A stretch of DNA of 64,000 nt, taken from positions 20,795,594 through 20,859,593 of the forward strand of contig NC_092563.1 of NCBI RefSeq assembly GCF_037975245.1, written 5' to 3'. Within the stretch, counting starts at the first letter, position 1. Each line of letters begins with the position of its first letter. Made by a program: the position numbers and the translations under genes. The notes under the pieces were generated by a model that was not told the DNA's origin, searched no databases, and was given only the letters and a program-made list of their open reading frames with translations. This DNA comes from Apostichopus japonicus (taxonomy: Eukaryota > Echinodermata > Holothuroidea > Aspidochirotida > Stichopodidae). Of this stretch, positions 60,540 to 64,000 are shown one piece after another.

Positions 60540-62640
60540 AAGAAAACTCGTGTTCGTTATTTAGAATAAACAGTTTAAGTGAATAACGGGATGATTCCCC
60601 CAGGCTTAATTCCCACTTTATCAGCCACCCTTCCCCACCCCACCCCTCCCCTCACCGCTGCCGACACACACACCTCTTATAACAATTCCTTAATCTTTTC
60701 CTATGTTTATGGTGGTCCATTGACCAGTTGATCGTTTATGGATTGCATTTGTATTTCATTTGATTATTTAAAATTATTGATGCAAACAAATTCTTCTGAT
60801 GTACACCCTACATGTATACATTTTCCTCTTAAAATAACCTCAGAACTGTTAGAAATGCTAAAAGTGACCATAATAGTAGTTATAAACAAAAATAATAAAC
60901 AACAACACATTTTGGAGTATGTGTGAATGTTAGCATTTCGTATACAAATTTGTATTCACAAAGTTTTTCATTGCAGGTCGATATAGCCATTGCGACCTTG
61001 ATCATAACCGTTGTTAATGTGACCCACATGAAGGCCCTTCACACCAGACCTCTGGTCACGAGGCCATGCTGACCGAATATCAGTAAACCAAACTGAACCT
61101 CTCAAAGTGAGTGAGCGAAGATACCGTGATCTCAACCAAAAATGACCAGAGGAAAGAAATGTTTACAACTATGCTTATGGTAGATTCCCTGGCAACCTCA
61201 TTTTGCATACTTGACTTAAGAAACATCTTAAGAAACTAATGGATCGTAGCCAGTGCTCGCAGCTTTAAGTATACATTTTAAAGATTCACCGCACGCATGT
61301 ATGAACACATTGCGCTCTTCGATATAGTATCCTTGAATAATTTCCAGCTTTGCGCGCAACTCTTCTCTTCGTGTAGTCTTTTCGTTAATATCAGAAACTC
61401 ATATAGTTTGTACAGCTCATCCGGCTGTACATCTCGATAAATTTTACAAGTCGCTGAACATTCCATTTTCTATTAGAGCAATAATATATTTTCCAAAACA
61501 GCTAATATTAACTCATTAACTCCATCCATTGAGGAATATGTCAGCCATAATCATAATTTTAATAAAACCTCAAAGTTGTCTTTCAGAATCTGTGATTTCA
61601 TCTTGGACAAAGAATAAGGCTATCTTCATCACCAACTACTGCATGTAAAAACAAATGAGCAGACGTTGGTGTGGTAAGGTGGACTGTCGCAGTGGTTAAG
61701 TATTTATTGTAAGGAAAGGACAAACAGATCTGGAATACTATAACGTCACAACTCTATTTTGTCAACTAGACATAAAAACTACGCTTTAGTAAAAGATAAG
61801 ATGTAAAAGAAGAATTTTAATATTTCATATACTGTTAAGAAACAATTCAATCGGTCCAGGTAATATTGCTATACCACATTTATTTATTTTGATATTTTTG
61901 AATTTTTTTCTTTTTCTTGAGAAATGACACTTTAAACATAAGAGGATCATCAGTTAAAGTGACTGGACTATTAAGTCTAATACACAGACCATTTAGGTCA
62001 GTTCCTCAGATACAACACAAAACTCAAGAGGAAAACAATGATGTTATGGTCTATATGTTATAATTTGTCCGAAAGAAAATATTAGTAATTGGATGTATTA
62101 TAAGGGTACCCTGTTGTCTATATGAAAATGAAAGAATTTGTTTTGGTGGAGTTATGGATTTATCAAGCAAGGAGATAAGATAAAGATTTAGGCTTGCACT
62201 GAAAAGCTTTAAATCCATGAAAGCAGCTGCTCTTAGAAGACAACGTAATTCAGAGTTTAACTAAGGGAAAAACCATATAATGGCTTATTATCCACTTCAC
62301 TTCAATGGGAAGGTTTTAACGACTATTTCCCAAATTAGACAGTTTCGATTGTATTCTGGGATCGGCCTAATTTGAGGGGAGGATGGGTGGGGGGGGGGGG
62401 ATATTGTTCTTTATCGTTTCTGGATTCAAGTGATTTCATTCCATATAATATTAACAACCGCCGTCTGAAGTGGGACATAAAAGTAGCTAATATTAGCAAG
62501 TTTAACTTTAATTCAGTTAACTTTCGTTATTTGTACTTCATGCAGTCAATCAAACATTCTGTTTACGACTGCGGACGATCAAAATAACAACAGCTAGCCG
62601 CAATAAGGAACTGTAAGTTGTCTGTTCTATATCATATCAG
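60540..62640. other. Probable aquaporin intron or intergenic DNA, no exon recognised
   Basis: No frame encoding helices 1-5 of an aquaporin was found. A minus-strand pair of short frames at 61466-61210 has balanced composition but no identity. A G run lies at 62388-62400. Confidence 0.4.

Positions 62641-62641
<1 letters not shown>

Positions 62642-62725
<84 letters not shown>
62642..62725. repeat. TA microsatellite
   Basis: More than 80 bp of uninterrupted TA. Confidence 0.95.
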
Positions 62726-62731
<6 letters not shown>

Positions 62732-62739
62732 AATACATA

Positions 62740-64000
62740 TATTTATAAATCTATACCTATATTAGCCTACAATTCCATATTAAGAAAATGTCATATTAAA
62801 TAGTCCAATATTTCGAACAATACTGAATGTCACATGGAATAATAGCCTATATTCTCTGACTAAAGTTATTTTGGGATCACAACACGGGATATCGTTTTAC
62901 CACAATAGATGCTCGTTCATTTAACACATACCACTATCAGGCTCAAAAGAAGTTTGTTGGGCAACGTTTGACAGAGAAACATATACTTAACAAAAAACAG
63001 CTCTTAGAGATCGTTTTTTATATTTGAAGCTTTTGATCAAAACCTTCGTATCAAAAGTAAACTTTGAAGCAAGCAGGTGTGATGCCATAAGTATACACTG
63101 GGAAAAAACATTATATATATAATTAAATTATGTAACATCGAAGTTGTTTATTGCAAAACTACGATACATCATATACAATTCCTTTAAAGTCATCAAGTTT
63201 GAACCCCTATATCCAATCTGAGCTTCAAACCAATATAATTTGAAAAAAGGGAGGATACAACACATTTGTTGTCGATAGCTTATATGTTTTGCTTCAAGTT
63301 CATTCACCTCAAAGATCGTACATCGAAAGGACTTCGTATGAAGTGAATGCTAATTGCATACCAGGATGCTTAAAGCTTATGTTACTTTTTAAGTATTCAA
63401 TACGTTTGTTCGTTAATTCGCGAAAGTCTATCATGTTAAAAAAATCAAACCATTTGCTCATTCAGAAGAGTGAATGACTCAGAATCCATACCCACCACCC
63501 CCACCACCCCACCCCCCCCCAAAAAAAGACGTTTTCTCAGTTATTGCTATAGTCACATCGTACGCGTCTTGTTTCATTACATATGGACCTTATTTAGAGC
63601 TTGTGTACACAACACTCAAGAACCGAATATGCGACGTAACGACTCCGTACGATATCGCACTAATTATTAAATGTGCTTGGAAAAAAACACTCTTGATAGA
63701 GACATCCCCAGGCAAACTAAATACCACCATCAAAACAAATCCCAGGAGGAAAGTGGAAACTACTTGCTTATTCCTCTCGCATACGTGGAAAAATAATCAA
63801 TTACTCTTATACAACGATCCGTAAATTCACGCACTTTGTATGCGGTAATTCGAATTAAATATGACAACGGTCGAGAACCGAACACGCGTGAACTTTTAGT
63901 CATTTATTTCTTTTCCCCGTTGAGGCTTTTCGATGCCGCTAGGTGAAGTATATGGCCTCATCATATAGGATTGATAAGACAGCCGTTTGTTTAAATGACC
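62740..64000. other. Right-end region, no gene recognised
   Basis: Contains a frame at 63474-63824 that begins with proline runs from a C-rich tract and has no family feature. Nothing else stands out. Confidence 0.4.

Noticed and set aside
61210-61466. Minus-strand frames MECSATCKIYRDVQPDEL and REELRAKLEIIQGYYIEERN
   Set aside because: Protein-like in composition, but they lie in two different frames without convincing splice sites and no family is recognised; too weak to call a gene.
62618-62803. Tyr-Ile repeat peptide frame
   Set aside because: Pure translation of a TA microsatellite; the same applies to frames at 11155, 12111, 23531, 34190, 34550 and 62618.

Overview
The window is animal nuclear DNA: AT-rich, with canonical GT/AG introns, short exons in long introns, long TA microsatellites and several short interspersed repeats. 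A one-domain HYR membrane protein and a short-chain collagen C4-like protein point to a marine invertebrate deuterostome, most likely an echinoderm and perhaps a sea cucumber. That placement is inference from protein families and repeat content. No rRNA, functional tRNA, CRISPR or bacterial-type operon was seen.

Five protein-coding loci can be assembled from the sequence. (1) and (2) are two copies of one small gene, at 1157-4748 (initiator exon not found) and 28976-33585 (complete, 135 aa). Each encodes a signal peptide, a single HYR (hyalin repeat) domain, one transmembrane helix and a very short Cys/Lys tail. They lie in direct segmental copies of about 4.5 kb (about 682-5345 and 29625-34135). 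A third, inverted and headless fragment of the locus (about 8430-9215, minus strand) keeps only the initiator exon and upstream DNA. The two complete HYR/TM coding regions differ at 31 amino-acid-changing codons and only 2 silent ones, a strong sign of diversifying selection. (3) A complete six-exon SLC16/monocarboxylate-transporter-like gene (11810-17929, plus, 509 aa) sits between the HYR copies. (4) A complete five-exon short-chain collagen C4-like gene (41187-35543, minus, 361 aa) has a signal peptide, an RKRR furin-type site, six Gly-X-Y triplets and a cysteine-rich C-terminal domain. (5) The last two exons of an aquaporin, including the second NPA box (60533-59027, minus), are present; the rest of the gene was not found and probably lies past the right edge.

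Much of the remaining DNA is mobile or repetitive: a probable new SINE family with a U2-snRNA-like head (9774-9950, 9959-10140, 57408-57620), a tRNA-headed SINE whose copies adjoin TA microsatellites (12022-12118, 34500-34655, 44868-44993), paired MITE-like elements packed with AGATATCT palindromes (38500-39111), a hAT-like element inside a TA array (43156-44846), a hammerhead-ribozyme-like hairpin in both HYR genes, and several minisatellites. Long stretches at 18-22.9 kb, 23.5-27 kb, 41.2-43 kb, 47.5-59 kb and 60.6-64 kb hold no gene I could recognise.

The genes do not look functionally linked. The most notable biology is the fast-evolving HYR-TM pair, which resembles small recognition or immune-type receptors in layout, although no function can be assigned from sequence alone.
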